64,000 nucleotides of DNA, from assembly GCA_028023455.1 (NCBI GenBank), contig JAQFVV010006293.1, forward strand, positions 2,307,844 through 2,371,843, read 5' to 3'. Below, piece by piece: positions 12,627 through 25,800 of this stretch. The position numbers and the translations under genes were made by a program. Under the pieces are notes generated by a model that saw nothing but the letters and a program-made list of their open reading frames with translations, ran no database searches and had not been told where the DNA came from. Every line of letters begins with the position of its first letter. Positions within the stretch are counted from its first letter, which is position 1. The stretch comes from Epiperipatus broadwayi. Taxonomy: Eukaryota > Onychophora > Udeonychophora > Euonychophora > Peripatidae.

Positions 12627-12730
12627 ATTTTTTTTTTTTTTTCAAGTGTCATAGCATCGGCCGGGATGCGAATCTGCAACCCGGGCAACTGCTTGTAAGG
12701 CAATCGCGCTGAGCTCTCGACCACCAACGC
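12627..12730 (-). repeat. tRNA-derived SINE piece (tRNA-Val-like) with poly-A tail
   Basis: On the - strand a tRNA-like fold runs from GCGTTGG (about 12730) to CCGATGC (about 12655). These acceptor arms pair over seven positions with two wobbles. The anticodon arm ATTGC-CTTACAA-GCAGT has a normal 7-base loop with anticodon TAC. The T stem CCGGG/CCCGG encloses a 14-base loop (TTGCAGATTCGCAT) instead of the usual 7, so this is not a normal tRNA. A short tail and a 14-A run (12627-12640) follow, the mark of retroposition. The patch is sharply GC-richer than its flanks. I cannot exclude a decayed tRNA pseudogene. Confidence 0.7.
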
Positions 12731-12740
12731 AAGACAAAGC

Positions 12741-15244
12741 TTTTTTATTATTATTCTGTTGAATGTCATCTATAGTATTTGGAAAAAATGGTCTTACATT
12801 AAATTTCTGAATATAAAATTAAAATATAAAAATTTCTTATGCATTCCAGTTTACTTTCTGTCAAAGGCTTTATTTCTTCATTAAATATAAGTATAGAAAT
12901 TACTTTAGAAAATATATGAAAAATTATTAAATAGTTCAGACTTGATCACAAATAAAAGATAGTTTTACTATTTAACATATGACTTAAATTAAGGCATACC
13001 TCGGGGGGGGGGGTGTTGTTGTTCATTTTTTAATCTAAAGAAATGCTTATGTATTATTACTAGATTATACTTTTTCAAGTTTTGTTGCACAATGAGTGAT
13101 AAAATTTTGTTAAATAAAATATTGTTTCCAATTCTTCTAAAATGGAATAATTAATTTCATTTCTAGAAATTTTTATGTTTCCATATTAACTTTTTAACAT
13201 CATTTTCAAGTGTTTTTTTTTTTTGTTTGTTTGTTTGTTTAATTTTCTTTATTTTTTACTTTTCAAACAATTATATTAAATCCTGATTTACGTGATTAAT
13301 TTATCTCATGAAAACACAATATTACATAAAAATTTGAACTTTCAGAATTTTTAATTTTTACTATAGAATGTAAAGGTAAATAAATGATCTCTAAAACAAT
13401 TCAGTTTTTTGTAGTTTGTACATATATAATACTCTTTTTTAAAAAAAATTGTGATAAGAATGTTATTTATCCAAAGGAATTGATATTTTCTTTTGTTGCT
13501 GTGAAAACTAGAAAGAGGTAAAAAGTTCATTCACATCAGTCTGATATATTTTAGCAGAATTTAAGCAATTATCATGAATAGGATTCATGAGAAATAAATT
13601 GTAATAATTATTTTTTATTATTCATTCAATTGTCTTTCTAATTTGCTAAGTTTAAAAAAGAAATATCATATTGATTATTAGGTGAACAAGATTCTCAGTG
13701 TTATCCATTTTCCAGAATTGTATATGAATTATTCTAAACAATGAATTACTTTATATCTTTCTCAAAAGAATTACTTTCAATTTTGGAAATAAATTTCCCA
13801 GTAATAATTGCTATTTTTTTTTTTTAAAGGAAGATTTACAAATCCAAGAAATTGAAATTTTGAATGCAATTTTTTCCTGTTTTTTTTTTTTTTTACGATT
13901 TGAGGAACCCACATTTAGAGAGAGAAACATGATTTCTTTTAATCTTTTTTTTTTTGTTTATCTATAACTGTTTACGAAATTGGTTGGGCTTATAACAATG
14001 ATCTTGCTGGATTACATTTTTGCTTTCAAAATTTTGATAGCATTTGTTATCTATTAATGAAGCTGTACTTTTCCCAGAAACTTTCATTGAATTTTTTAAT
14101 GAACCTCTTCTTTTTTTTTTAATTCTACTCAACTGAGTTTAAAAATCATTGTTTTTTTTTAATGTGAAAATCATCCATTCTTTTATATCACTTACAAATT
14201 AGGTGAATGGTATTTTAAGATGATAAATTATGCAATATTTAGTTTCATATGATTGTTTCAAAACCAGTAAATTAGTAATTCATTTTTAGAACACATAAAA
14301 AGATCACATTATAAAACTTCAGAATCATATAACAAACCAATTGTCATAATGTAATATAATATGTTGCACTGTGATTACAATTTCTTTTATAAATATCTTT
14401 TCACAAAATAACTGCTATGTACATCTTCAATTCATGACATATTTTTGCAAGATTTTTTTTTTTCTGTAAGCTTAAGAGAAAAATGTTAAAGTATTAATTT
14501 TAAAAGGCAATAGAATGTTTATTGATAACCATACCTTGCAAATGTTGTGATTTATGTGAGAATTAGAAATATGGATAGCATGCATTCAAGATCATGAGAA
14601 ACTGCACATTTACACATAACAAATGTTAAGCAATAATGTTTAAGCCATCAGTTTTGTTATGAGATTTGTTTCTAAATGGTGGATAATATTAAATGGTCAA
14701 TTGTGAAAAGTATTTACGCCTTGAGCATTAACATTATTTTGCAATGTGAAGTATTTGAGTTTTTTTTTTTGGTTATATTTTTTTAGAAATATTCATGTTT
14801 TTTTACATTATTTGAAAAGAAAATATTTTATTCTTTATAATTTTTTGTTTAATAATTTCTAGATTGTAATTGGAAAAAAAATCATGTATTATGTAAATAT
14901 ATTAAGTACAAATTTGCAATATTTTTAAATAAATCTTCCCACCCCAGCATATCTGCACACACCAATAAATGTATCTTGGATATAAGTAATCTTCACTGCA
15001 ATTTTTTTGACCATAACCTGCACAGGGTTTAACTATTTTTGAATATGTCTCATTTTTGGTAAGTTAATCCTTGATCAAATATCGTTTTATGTTATTATTT
15101 TGAAAATAATTTCTTTGTTTGAATTTTGATTTTAATAATTGAATATTAAAATTATTTTGTAGTACATGATATAATTTTCAGAATGGTTCAGATTGCATAT
15201 TAGCAGCAATATTTTTGCTCTATTTATTATACCCCAGAATCTTC
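12741..15244. other. AT-rich region, no gene seen
   Basis: Contains poly-T runs and a (G)10 tract at about 13003-13012. No coding or structural motif was recognised. Confidence 0.6.
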
Positions 15245-15252
15245 TATTATAA
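15245..15252. repeat. Left 8-bp target site duplication of hAT copy 1
   Basis: TATTATAA, repeated exactly at 15579-15586. It fits the nnnTAnnn pattern typical of Buster-type hAT insertions. Confidence 0.9.
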
Positions 15253-15578
15253 CAGGGGTCTCCAACCCTATGCCCGCGGGCACCATGGCACCCGCAGACC
15301 ATTTTACGTGTTCCCACTGCTATCCGAATACGATAAAAAATTATTTATCTGATACAAATAAATTTAATTTTTAAAATTTCTTATAAATTATTGTATTATA
15401 TTGTAATCAAATTGTAGGGCATACTATATCTTATTTTTGAAATAAATATTTTTTTGTACATTATGTGTATTATTAACAATATCCAACTATAAATTTAGAT
15501 TGAAAAAATAAATGGTGCCCACCACCTGGTCGGTATTATAGAATGTGCTCTTAAGTGCAAAAAAATTAGGGACCCCTG
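15253..15578 (+). mobile_element. Non-autonomous hAT DNA transposon (Buster-like MITE), copy 1
   Basis: A 326-bp element starts CAGGGGTCTCCAACC and ends in the inverted GGGACCCCTG. Perfect 8-bp duplications TATTATAA flank it. The GC-rich left end (atgcccgcgggcacc) stands out from the AT-rich interior. No transposase is encoded, so it would depend on an autonomous hAT elsewhere. It shares nearly its full length with the copies at 44356 and 55270. Confidence 0.92.
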
Positions 15579-15586
15579 TATTATAA

Positions 15587-16675
15587 GTTTGAACAGCTGC
15601 TAGACACCAGGTGTCTGTGCCACATCTCCAGATTAGTTTCAGACTATTGATATTATTGAGGAGCGTTGATTACTTAAATATATAATAGATTATTTTGAAG
15701 CTCAATAAATCAAATGAATTACTGTTAATATGGATGCTGAAAAGTAAACAGAAAGTCATGTGATCTTTTGTTTGGTATAAATAATTGAATGCCTTTATTG
15801 TTTGGTTGTTCATAAGATATTCAAGTTCCAGAACTGGAATCAGTCAAGAATTTTATGTTCCAGAGTCAGCCATAGAAAACTTTTTTTATTATTATTAACA
15901 AAACAAACATTATTTTAAATCTTCTAATATGTTTAATTTGAAACACATCAGATTATATATATACAAGATTTAAAATGTTTATTTTGTTAAAAAAAAAAAA
16001 TTCTTTGAATTTAAAAAACAGAGTATTCTGCATTTTTGCAATGTTTTTAATAAACTTCAAGTAATTATTTTAATCTGTTGGATTCTGAATTCATTCAATA
16101 TTTAATGAAGACACATAAATATATAATAATTTATAATTAATAAAAATATTTTGGGAAAAATTCAATAGCTAGTTCTGTCTTCAAAATAATCAAATATTTA
16201 AAATATTGCTTTATAGTTTTGTCTCTTGCTCTCACTTTTGAGATGGATAATATCCCCTCCCCTCCTGAAATTTGATTTGCAAAAAAATATTGAACAGTCT
16301 GAATAAAACTTAATGAGAATCTGTGTGTTTTGTTAACAAGTAAGTAGGAGATAAATCTCCTATTATGAAAATTAAATTTTGAGTATTAAAGGCGAATTTA
16401 CTTTAAATGCTGGATTTACTTTTGTTGAAAATATCTATAATGAAATAATTTGTAAAATTATGTACAAGTAACCATTTGAAATTTATTCATTTGATGGGAT
16501 TATTTCAAATGATATCCCCCCCCTCCACCACCACCATTACCTTGTGTATAAATAAGTATTTCTATATAAATAACAAATTCTGAAGAAAAAAAATCATGTA
16601 ATTATTTATGTGTATTACATGTACACATTGATCCAGAGTTTTATGCTATCACTGTCAAAAAATCTATATTTGCCA
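15587..16675. other. AT-rich region, no gene seen
   Basis: Nothing recognisable. Positions 15590-15690 are somewhat less AT-rich. Confidence 0.6.
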
Positions 16676-17090
16676 ACATCATTGTCATTTTCAACCATCC
16701 ATCCTTCCATTGCAGCCAAGTTCAATCCAGTTTTTCTGATTTATAGCCTCTTGTTCGGATCTCACATGTGATCTTTTTCTGGATCTTGCACAATCTCTTG
16801 GGGTGAAATTTAAAACGTCCGCTTTCTATCTATTATTTATTCTAACATTGTTTAGTCTAACTCCATTTCAGTCTCTTAATTGTATCAATAATAGTATTTG
16901 TTATCTGCTTATTGTTTCATTTATGTATTTTGTTTACGGTCTCTTCTAGTCACTCCCATCATAATATCTCAATATTTTATCTGTTAGGTGTCCATGTATT
17001 AAATCCATAAATAAGAATTGGTAATACATATATATTAAAAACAGTCCTATGTATTGAAACTTTAAATTGCACATTTTTATTTTTAGAAAT
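16676..17090 (-). pseudogene. LINE C-terminal/3'-end fragment
   Basis: On the - strand about 16700-16815 reads VLNFTPRDCARSRKRSHV, then a degenerate RSEQE segment and NWIELGCNGRMDG. This is the end region of RTE-like LINE proteins (VLNW-PRDCKRSRGRP-RW-D). It is the same region as the - strand fragment at 8925 and the segment at 35330-35700. No catalytic domain remains. Confidence 0.65.
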
Positions 17091-18796
17091 ATTTTAAAAG
17101 CTATAAAATTAGTATGTGTTTACTGTAAAGAAAGTTGTAGCTCTTTTACTGATAATTAAATATAAGCTAATTGTGTATACATAATTTTCATTACTTTCTA
17201 TTTATGTTGGAAACATTTTTATTTTAAAAAACTAGTCATTAATTAATCTGTGGCCTATTCACTGATATTTGTTTCAGGTTACATATTTCAAAGAAAGAAA
17301 AAAACTATAAAAAAATTTTTAAAAGGAATCACATAAACCTATCATAAATGTCTGTTTCAAAACCAGTTGTGTTAAAACATAAAGAAAATGTTTTTTACTT
17401 GATGACAAATAAATTTCTTCTGTTATATTTTTTTTTTAAATTATACAATTAACTTTAATCATTTAAAATTAGCTGCAAAAGGAAATTTTTATAAAATAAC
17501 TTTGACATTTTGTTACAAGTAAAAGTGAATAATATACTAGGATTTTTAAAAAAATTATATACTTATGTTACATTTAAAACTATTTTCATGCTCTTTTCGA
17601 ACTTCAGTTATACTAAATCAAATAGACAGTATATGAAAAATGTAATTTCTATATGTATTTATATATACAGATTAGGTTTGATATTAACAATAAAAAATAA
17701 ATATTAAAATATTTATGGTGACATGCAATTTTTTTTTAAAGTGGCACATTCTTTAAAAATATTTTTTTTTGCATAAGTTAATTTTGCATCATATAATCAG
17801 GCATGGGTATGCCTGTATGTAAGTGTGGATGTTGTCATAGTGAATAAATGACTTCTGTATTAATAATATGCATATTATATTTATCAGGATTTTGAATTAC
17901 AATCCAACTAACTGGAAGCAGTTCTTTATTATTTTTTTCAATAAATTACTTTTAAATGAATTTAAAAATATTAAATTCAAGATTAGAATAGAAAATTTGA
18001 AATGCAATAAAGATTATATTTTCTAAAATTGTTTTCATCTGTGAAGCTTCCAAAATTTTGATTTAAAAATATTCTTAATGAAGTGTGGTGTAATTCATAA
18101 AAAAGATACTAATTAATCATAGCATTTTAGTGAATGAAGTTATCTATGAATCAATTTTTAATCATCTTTATTAGGATTTAGTGAAAGCAAACTTGGATAT
18201 TCATATTTAATAAACTAGTAATAATATTGTTGATTGTAAATGGGATGTTTTAAAAGTTGATTTTATATAATATGAATTGGTAAAATAAATAAGTTTTTAT
18301 TAATATTATTATCCATGAGAGGTTTTGCAATATATTTTCATATCTGCTATATGATGAAGCATTTTAACATTGTTTGCTAATACTTAAAAAAAAATTATAT
18401 ATATATTTTTTAAATTACTGGTTTCATTATAATGATAAAAACTTTTGCAATAAACTTTTATTTTAATTTGCAGATTATTCAATCAATTGGATTTTTTTCT
18501 TAATATTCTGGCTACATTAATTTATAATCTTTAGTTGTGTAGTAGCTATAAACCACTACACATAAATTGATATCTAATATACTGGGCAAAATTTTTTTTT
18601 AGTGGGAATATTTTAATCAAATTAATATCAAATTCACATTTTCTTTTGTTTTTTACTTATAATAAACATTGAACAAAAATTTATAGATGCACTTAGTAAA
18701 TTATTAAATAAAAATGTATAGATACTATTAATTTATTTAATAAAGTCTTTGAATACATTCATTGTTGTAATAAACCTAAAAATCTAAGTAAAATTA
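17091..18796. other. AT-rich region, no gene seen
   Basis: Long A/T tracts only. Short frames here have biased composition and no similarity to any family I recognise. Confidence 0.6.
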
Positions 18797-18945
18797 TATC
18801 ACATGACCACCATTTTTTATGCTCGCTCATAACTGTTATTAAAACAGGCAAAACTCTCCATACAGTAATGCCACTCAGTGCATCTATTGATTACTCTGGC
18901 TTGCACTGAGTGGTACTAGTATATGGAGAGTTTGGCCTGTTTTAA
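18797..18945. repeat. Fold-back element related to the HH1 unit
   Basis: Positions 18839-18945 are a near-perfect 107-bp palindrome bounded by TTAAAACAGG and CCTGTTTTAA. The arms carry caaaactctccatac and gtatatggagagttt around a loop containing attgattactctgg. The left arm and the flank from 18797 (atcacatgacca) align with the HH1 forward unit. A fold-back MITE is likely, with a possible TTAA or TA target site. Confidence 0.78.
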
Positions 18946-19765
18946 AATTATTAGACTAAATGAAAAATTGTTTCTAAACATTGCGTAAAAGTATCTTCAC
19001 TAAGAAAAAAAAATCATTATATAATTGTATATATTTTATTATGATTTGAGATTTATTATGTTCATAACCTGAGTTGGATAAAACTGTAATTCCTTTAGAT
19101 TTCACACTCACAAGCATAGGATTTTTTTTTTCCAATTAGTTAGACACTAGCCAACATGGGCAGTAAATCAGTATCGAACTATTTTAGCTACAAAATAAAA
19201 CGAGGATGGTAAACACTTATCAAATAGTGGTACTTTGACAAGCACAGTAATAAGTGTCTACTTCAATTTTTTTTTTTTTGGGGGGGGGGGTGCTTTTAAA
19301 GAGACTTTTGTCTTAGTTTTTTTTTTACTTCTATATAAAATGAAAGCAAGAGTTTTAATTTTTTTGTGTTATTCAATATAATATTGAGAAAACTAAATTC
19401 TTAGTTATAAAAATTTTGGAAAAATCTCATTGATTTATTTGGTGACATTATAATTGTGTAAGCTTTTGCTCTAGAATGAAAATGGAAAAAGTTGTATCTC
19501 TGAATAAATATTTAATTTAATTCATCATATGATCAAATATCATATCATTTTTTGTGGGTATTTTACAATGAAGTTTTTGCATTTGGTAATTGTGTTAACA
19601 ATTTTATCTTGTACATTTTAATGGATAGAAGTGCTTCAGGTGCATTACTACAGAAAATCATAATTATGTAATCTTGATCATGGTTGCAGCTCTAAATTAG
19701 TTCTATGGTTGGAAATATCTTTAAAAGCCAGTCACCCATAGCAATGAAAACTCTTACTTAATTAC
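18946..19765. other. AT-rich region, no gene seen
   Basis: Includes a run of 14 T followed by 10 G at about 19267-19290. No gene was recognised. Confidence 0.6.
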
Positions 19766-20081
19766 ACAGGTTAGTAATTATAAATATTTTGAGTAGTAGT
19801 ATTCTCCATTTTTCTTCGGGTATTGTTGGTCTGACCAGTGACAATTTAGCATAGGAATCGAACTTACCCCTTTAGATTCTCAAATAGAAAATTTTTAAGA
19901 CAACCCTCTAATCAACTAAGGTATTCTGTCAAAGGCTTGGTTGGTTAGAGTGTTGCCTTAAAAATTCAAGAATCTAAAGATGTAAGATCGACTCCTATGC
20001 TAAATTGTCACTGGTCAGGCCAGCAACACCTGAAGAAGAGTGAAGAATAATATTACTTGAAACATGTATTTACTAGCCTGT
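19766..20081. repeat. 316-bp imperfect palindrome built from two tRNA-derived SINE-like arms
   Basis: The arms are inverted copies running from ACAGG (19766) to CCTGT (20081) with the centre near 19923. The right arm carries a pol III-type A box TGGTTAGAGTG (19942-19952) and B box AGATCGACTCC (19985-19995) at tRNA-like spacing. The left arm has the same boxes inverted. The outer part reads cctgaagaag...cttgaaacatgta. It could be two SINEs inserted head to head or a fold-back element that captured a tRNA-like head. No clear target duplication is visible. Confidence 0.75.
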
Positions 20082-20274
20082 CTTTTTTTTTCTTATTTAA
20101 TTAGTTTGTGAGACAATCCAAATCTGTCATATAAAGAAGCACTGACATGATCAAAACTCTAATAGTGATTTATGCTTTTTTGTTATATTAAAAAAAAATT
20201 CTTTTATTGTTATAAAATAATTACATTTCTCTTATTTCTTTTCTTATATATACACACACCTATAGTAAAAAAAT

Positions 20275-21540
20275 GTTCCAGGAAATGATGGAATTATCAT
20301 TTAAAATAAGGCATGAATAAACAAAGAAATTGTTGACAAAGTTATATATTAAATGTTTAATGATGAAGGGGTATCAGATGATTGGAAGAATGCAGAAGTG
20401 ATTGATATTGATATTTTAGAAAAAATGAAAAATTAGAGATCAGAAATTTAAAGTCCTATCAAATCTTATGGCAATTTTTTTACATCTTTTTTAAGATTAT
20501 TAAAAGTCATCACATGAACATTGAACTCAAACCAATCAAAAGAACTGTATGGAATTATAACACAGTAGATCTTATCCAATTGTTAAAAGAAATTATAGAA
20601 AATATCAATGAATATGAATTGCTATTATGCTTTGAATTTGTTAGTTATGAAAAGGTATTTAATTCTATTTCCATAGTGATTAAAATTTTAAAATGTCAAG
20701 ATTCATGTTTTGTCAAAATCTGAGGAATATTTATCCAAAATGCCACAACGAGAATTAGATTACAAAGTAGTAAAGATATGTGACATGGTGATTGCATATT
20801 TCCAAAACTTATTACAGCATTTTTAAAGAAAGTGTTTTGTGCATTAAAATAGAAAGAAATTATGTGGGTTAAAAATAAATGGAGATTATTTAAATAATCT
20901 AGATTAAGCAGATGATATTTTTTGTAAATAATTTTTCAGAGCTTCAGGAAATGTTACAAGAGTTATCAGATTAAAATAAGAAAGTAGATCTAAAGATATA
21001 TACTAAAAAGATAAAAGTAATATTCACTGGATTTTTTTAGAAAAAAGAAAATAAAAATTGTTATTCGTAAATTAAAAGTCAATAACTACAAATATTTGGT
21101 CAGATTATTAATAACTATCGGAATACAATGGATAAAATTAAACTTGAATGGAATATTTTTGATAGAGATTAACTAGGTATTAAAAGAAAATATACATATA
21201 TGATTTCTTAAAGGAAAGTTGTTGATAAATATATTTTACTAAATCGTATATGCATCTGAGACTTGAATACTTAATAGATGGTATGTGCAGTCACTTGAGA
21301 CCAGACAACAAAATATAGATATATTTTTGAAATGGCAAAAAAGAGATCAGAAGATAAATTTGTGGATGAAAGAACTAGAGCCTGAAATGAAGATTACTCA
21401 TTTATGTCTATATTTGTGGAACATATCTAAAGGTAAATTTTTATTTGACAACATTATGGATATTATTAAGAAGTATAATCATAAAATGAAGTCAGGAAAT
21501 AATGTGCATCAATTAACAAGTTATGAATTTATACACTAAA
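20275..21540 (+). pseudogene. RTE-like non-LTR retrotransposon reverse transcriptase remnant
   Basis: The pieces read in order through an RTE-type reverse transcriptase. VPGNDGII (about 20273-20300) matches the KAPGPDGI block. LLKEIIENINEYELLLCFEF followed by VSYEKVFNSI (about 20583-20670) matches the LIEK-NEYN-PLYLAFVDYEKAFDS catalytic block, with the D replaced by S. IFIQNATTRIRL (about 20730) and HGDCIFPKLITAFLKKVF (about 20787-20840) match the IY-NATSRVRL and RQGDPISPKLFTA-LE-VF blocks. Later fragments (about 21060-21540) cover the C-terminal region. Two frames stay open for 69 and 84 codons by chance; stops and shifts break the rest. Not functional. Confidence 0.78.
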
Positions 21541-22640
21541 TTTATAGCAACTGGACTCTCACATGTTTCTTTATTTAAATACTCTAAGAATTTATGCAAA
21601 TAAATAATCTAATTGACAGTACTAAAGAGGGCTAAACTGGAAGAATGAAATTAAAAGTTTATTATAATTTAAATATATGCTAAATTATTATTATGACCTT
21701 TAGTCATATTATTATTGAATTTGTTGTCCTTATGTGCATTGGCATATGTCATTGTTTGTGTATTTAATGTGTTTATGTATATATGCATATAAATAATGTT
21801 TCAGTGGCAGGTCAGTCTTTGAATGAAATAATAGATTTTGTTAGTTTTCAATTATATTATGCTAAAAAAATGTGTCAAATGTATTCTTAAATGTAATATT
21901 CTGTATCATAGCAGTAATTTTTATAATAATTGTTTTCTGTGACTATTAAATACTCTCGGCTTTTGATTGTTTCTGATAGATTGTAGTATAATTTAAATAT
22001 TTTTCAATCCCCTCTCCTCTTTTTTTTTTTAAATTTAAATTTTACTTCTATATAAACATTTCAATTATTAATTCCAGTTTCTATGTATAGTTTATGCTGG
22101 TAATTTTTTCTTGTAGATTTTTTTTGATTTGATCTTTCCTAGTTTTATTTTTTTCAAGTTTTTTTTTGTAGATGTTGTAATTTCATTTCTTCAAACATTA
22201 ACTTTATCTTCTCCAATCACCTTTCTTGTTAATGCATACTTTTTAGTGATTTTAATGTTCATAATATTAACTGATTTTGAAATGTTAATATACTTAAATA
22301 TTTAGTTACAATGATATTGTCAGAAGACCCTTAAACTTTAAATAGCCTTTTGCATCATTAAGATATATAATAGATTGTACTTTTATATGCCTTAATTAGT
22401 AAAGTATTGAAATGGAGTTTTGTAAAGTAATTTGGAAATGGAAAAATATGTAATTATCAATTGTTTATTATTTATTGTTTTTGTTATATCAAGTTGGCAT
22501 AAATAATCTAAAAAAAAAGAAAGCTAATAAATATCCTTTTTTCATAAAATTGAGTAAAAACATTATAGTTTCAAAAATTTGAAATAAAAAATAAAGAGAG
22601 AAAAAAAATGAATGTAGTTTGCTTAGAAATGTTACTAATA
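21541..22640. other. AT-rich region, no gene seen
   Basis: Nothing recognised beyond A/T tracts. Confidence 0.6.
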
Positions 22641-22659
22641 AAAAAAATAATTGAATAGT

Positions 22660-22790
22660 TTATTGTTTTTGAATTTGTTCATTGGAAGTAACAGATCTGG
22701 GCCATGATCCATAAACTTTTGAGTTCCAGAGTCTACTACTTTACACCGCACCAAACCACTCAGGATAAACTTTCTAATAAAAGCAATAGT
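22660..22790 (-). repeat. tRNA-like SINE remnant (Ser/Leu-type), copy 1
   Basis: The - strand contains GAGTGGTTTGGTGCGG, resembling the A-box region of class II tRNAs, then gactctggaactcaaaa and ggatcatggccc. A diverged match to the same order lies on the - strand at 43860-43975, so this is a dispersed family rather than a gene. Confidence 0.55.
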
Positions 22791-22860
22791 CGAATATTTT
22801 AAATAATGTTGAATGGATAGCAAAATTATCAGATCTCGTGTGAAAAGCAAATGTCAGGAT

Positions 22861-25800
22861 TTGTTTATACATAACAATAGAACAACATATTCCATTTTCA
22901 TTTACCTTTATTTTTTATAACAGGATATGATATGCTAATTTATTTGTAATTAATAATTATTATCTTAATTTATTTTCTTGGTTTTGTAAATAATGTTTGA
23001 TTTTAAACCCTAAATTAATTATTTTTCACTATATTTAATTAGTTATTCCTATATATATCTACTCTGTTTTTATTACTAGAAATTTGATGATTTCATGTTT
23101 AGCATTCACATTTCCACTATTGTTACCGCAAGTTTGTTTTAATTTATATATATATATATCAACATTAAGCAGATTTTAAATTTTGCTTTTATGATTCATA
23201 TCTAGAAGAATACTTTTTAAATTAAAATATCTAAAATATTTTAACATTTAGAGTTGTAGTATTTTCATGTGTAGCATATAGATTTCTGTCATTGTACTAT
23301 AATTTCACTTCAATTTTTTTTCCTTTTTGATATCAACATTAATCTGATTTCAAATTCTGCTTTTATGATTTATGACTAAAATTATTATGGTATGTTTACA
23401 TAGAATAATACTTTTTTTTAAAAAAAAAAAAAAAAAAAGATCTTTTACATAATAAAGATGTTTGCCATTCGAATATCTTTGGTACAATTTGTATAATTTA
23501 GTAAGAAATAGCTTTTATTGTTCTGTTTGTTTACTTTATAAGCTTCCATTATTATAAAGCTGATGATAATATTTGGGAAACATTCACCTCCATCTTATTT
23601 GAAAGTTAAAGCTGAATATATCATTACAGTATGCATGTCACTATACTTAAAGATAGGCTTGGTTAATTACATATTGGAAAGCCATTGTAATACTTAGTCA
23701 TTAATGGCAATCACAGAACTGCATTATAAAATGTAGATTTATAGATTTCTTAGGGCATGAAATTGGTATTTGCAAACATGTGTGCATGCATTTTGTAGAA
23801 ATACAAATACATAAGGAGGTGTCTTACAGAATTACCTGTCATTCATAATTATTATATGACATATTAGATATACTAGTTAATTTTGTTTTTTTGAATGACA
23901 ATTTTACTGAAATATAATTTCTTTTCTTTTTTTTTTGAGATGAAAAAATGCATTTTGAAGAAAAATGCTCCAAATTTTTCATATTTTGAATTATTATTTT
24001 TAAGCAATTTTAAGAAAATTATCATTATTGGTGTTTTTATAGTGATTTTTTTCCCCAGCAAAAAATATTTCATTAGCATAACTGGTATTTTAGATTCCTC
24101 TATTGCACTAAATATCAAGTGCAAAGTTTGTGAATGTTATAAATATATTTTAAAAATTGTGTTGTTGTTTTTTTGTTTTTTTTTTGAGAGTATTACAATT
24201 TTCCCTTAACTATCAAGGAAGTAACTATCTATACTTAAAAATTAACAGAAAGAAGTGAAAATTAAGTAATAAACCAGAGTCAATCGTGATATTAATTGTA
24301 TTGAAAGATTCTGTTAAAATAATTAAAATGATTTATTGCTCAGGAATTCATAAGATATATTAGAATATTTGTAGGAATAACTAACTGGAGTCACAATCTA
24401 TGCAGGGAAGGATTCCCTTAAAGCCACCTCATAGAGCTGATTAAAAAATAATATGATAAAGAGACCATGCATATTACACTATATACCAAGTGGCAAAATT
24501 TTTGAATGCAATGATATGGATGTGACTTTTTTTTTTAATATAAGAGTGAAAGCATCTATAATCTTTTTTTTTTTTCAACAAGATCATATCAGATTTTACA
24601 GATTAGTATATTTATCTTATATAAAGTTATTACATAAAAATGTAATAAACATACCTTACTTTAAGATACACCTCACTGTGTGCAACTAACTATTGAAGAA
24701 GGCATCAACATTTACAATGTCAGCCTTAGCTTACCTTTTTATCATTTTTATTTATGCTGTTTTATAAAATAAACACTATAATTTATATCATTAAATCTTT
24801 TTCAGTTGTTTTACAAAATGAATATTAGTATTGACATTTGTGTAAGGAGTCAAATATCATTCCCTTATATTATGGTGATATAACACAGCAATTTTACTTT
24901 CATTTATACTGGCCAGACTTTTTTTCTCTCAGTCATAAATAAAAACAAGAATTTTTGTTGACTATTAATTCATATCTGCTAAAGTCAACTAAACATTTAA
25001 ATGGCTAATGAAAATCTAGAATGAAAAATTTTTTAAACAAAAAATCAGTATAATAAAAGTGTATGATATATATATTATTGTTAAAAGGAGGTTGCCTTGA
25101 CAACAATTTGAAATTGTTGATTAATATTGGGATTGTCTAAGTGTAGAATGGTTTTTAGTGATATATGTGTGTGCCAAAGGTAATGTTGTATCATAAGATC
25201 AGAGCAATAGGTATGTAACATTGTTCTTACCAATTGTGTTTTCTGTTAGTGCATTATCACCATGTATCTAATGTCCTGGATTTAACTTTCTCTATGATTA
25301 AAAATATTTAAGAATTTATGTTGAATGTTTAGCTGACTTTTCTATTCTGCCTCATTAATCACTGTACTATGAGGCGTTTCTAAAGAGGTTTGCTGATATT
25401 TATATGTGAAGTATTCAAATAAAATCAGTAAACTAGTTCTTACTGCTTAATTCATATAAATTACAGCTTTTTAATATATTAATTTGTTTAATTGAATATC
25501 TGTAATATTCTTTTATTTACCTTATAATCCAATGAATACCGTTGAAATAACTTCTGTCTTTCTAATGTTTTCTTAACTGTTTTTTTTTTTTGATTATATA
25601 TATACATTATAGGTAAAAAGTAAAACAGACTTTCAATAGTTTGCTTTGTGGCACAGCCTCAACAATTAAAATGTTATTGACTTGTAATGATTTGAGCAGT
25701 CCTGTCCCCCCCCCCACCTATTTAAAAATAGCTACAAAGCTCTTTAGCACTAATATTGGATGACTAACTGGGATTACAAAAAAAATTCTAAACTTGATTG

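Noticed and set aside
15132-15317. 61-codon - strand frame with MGTRKMVCGCHGARG
   Set aside because: It lies on the GC-rich end of hAT copy 1; the corresponding frame in copy 2 is a different chance frame.
19141-19200. B-box-like word (agttcgatac on the - strand)
   Set aside because: No convincing A box at the right spacing and no poly-A tail.
23560-23600. CTGATGA followed by GGGAAAC on the + strand
   Set aside because: The bases between the boxes do not pair, so stem II is absent.
23895-24209. 104-codon frame rich in F, I and K
   Set aside because: Low complexity from poly-T sequence, with an overlapping frame on the other strand; no domain.
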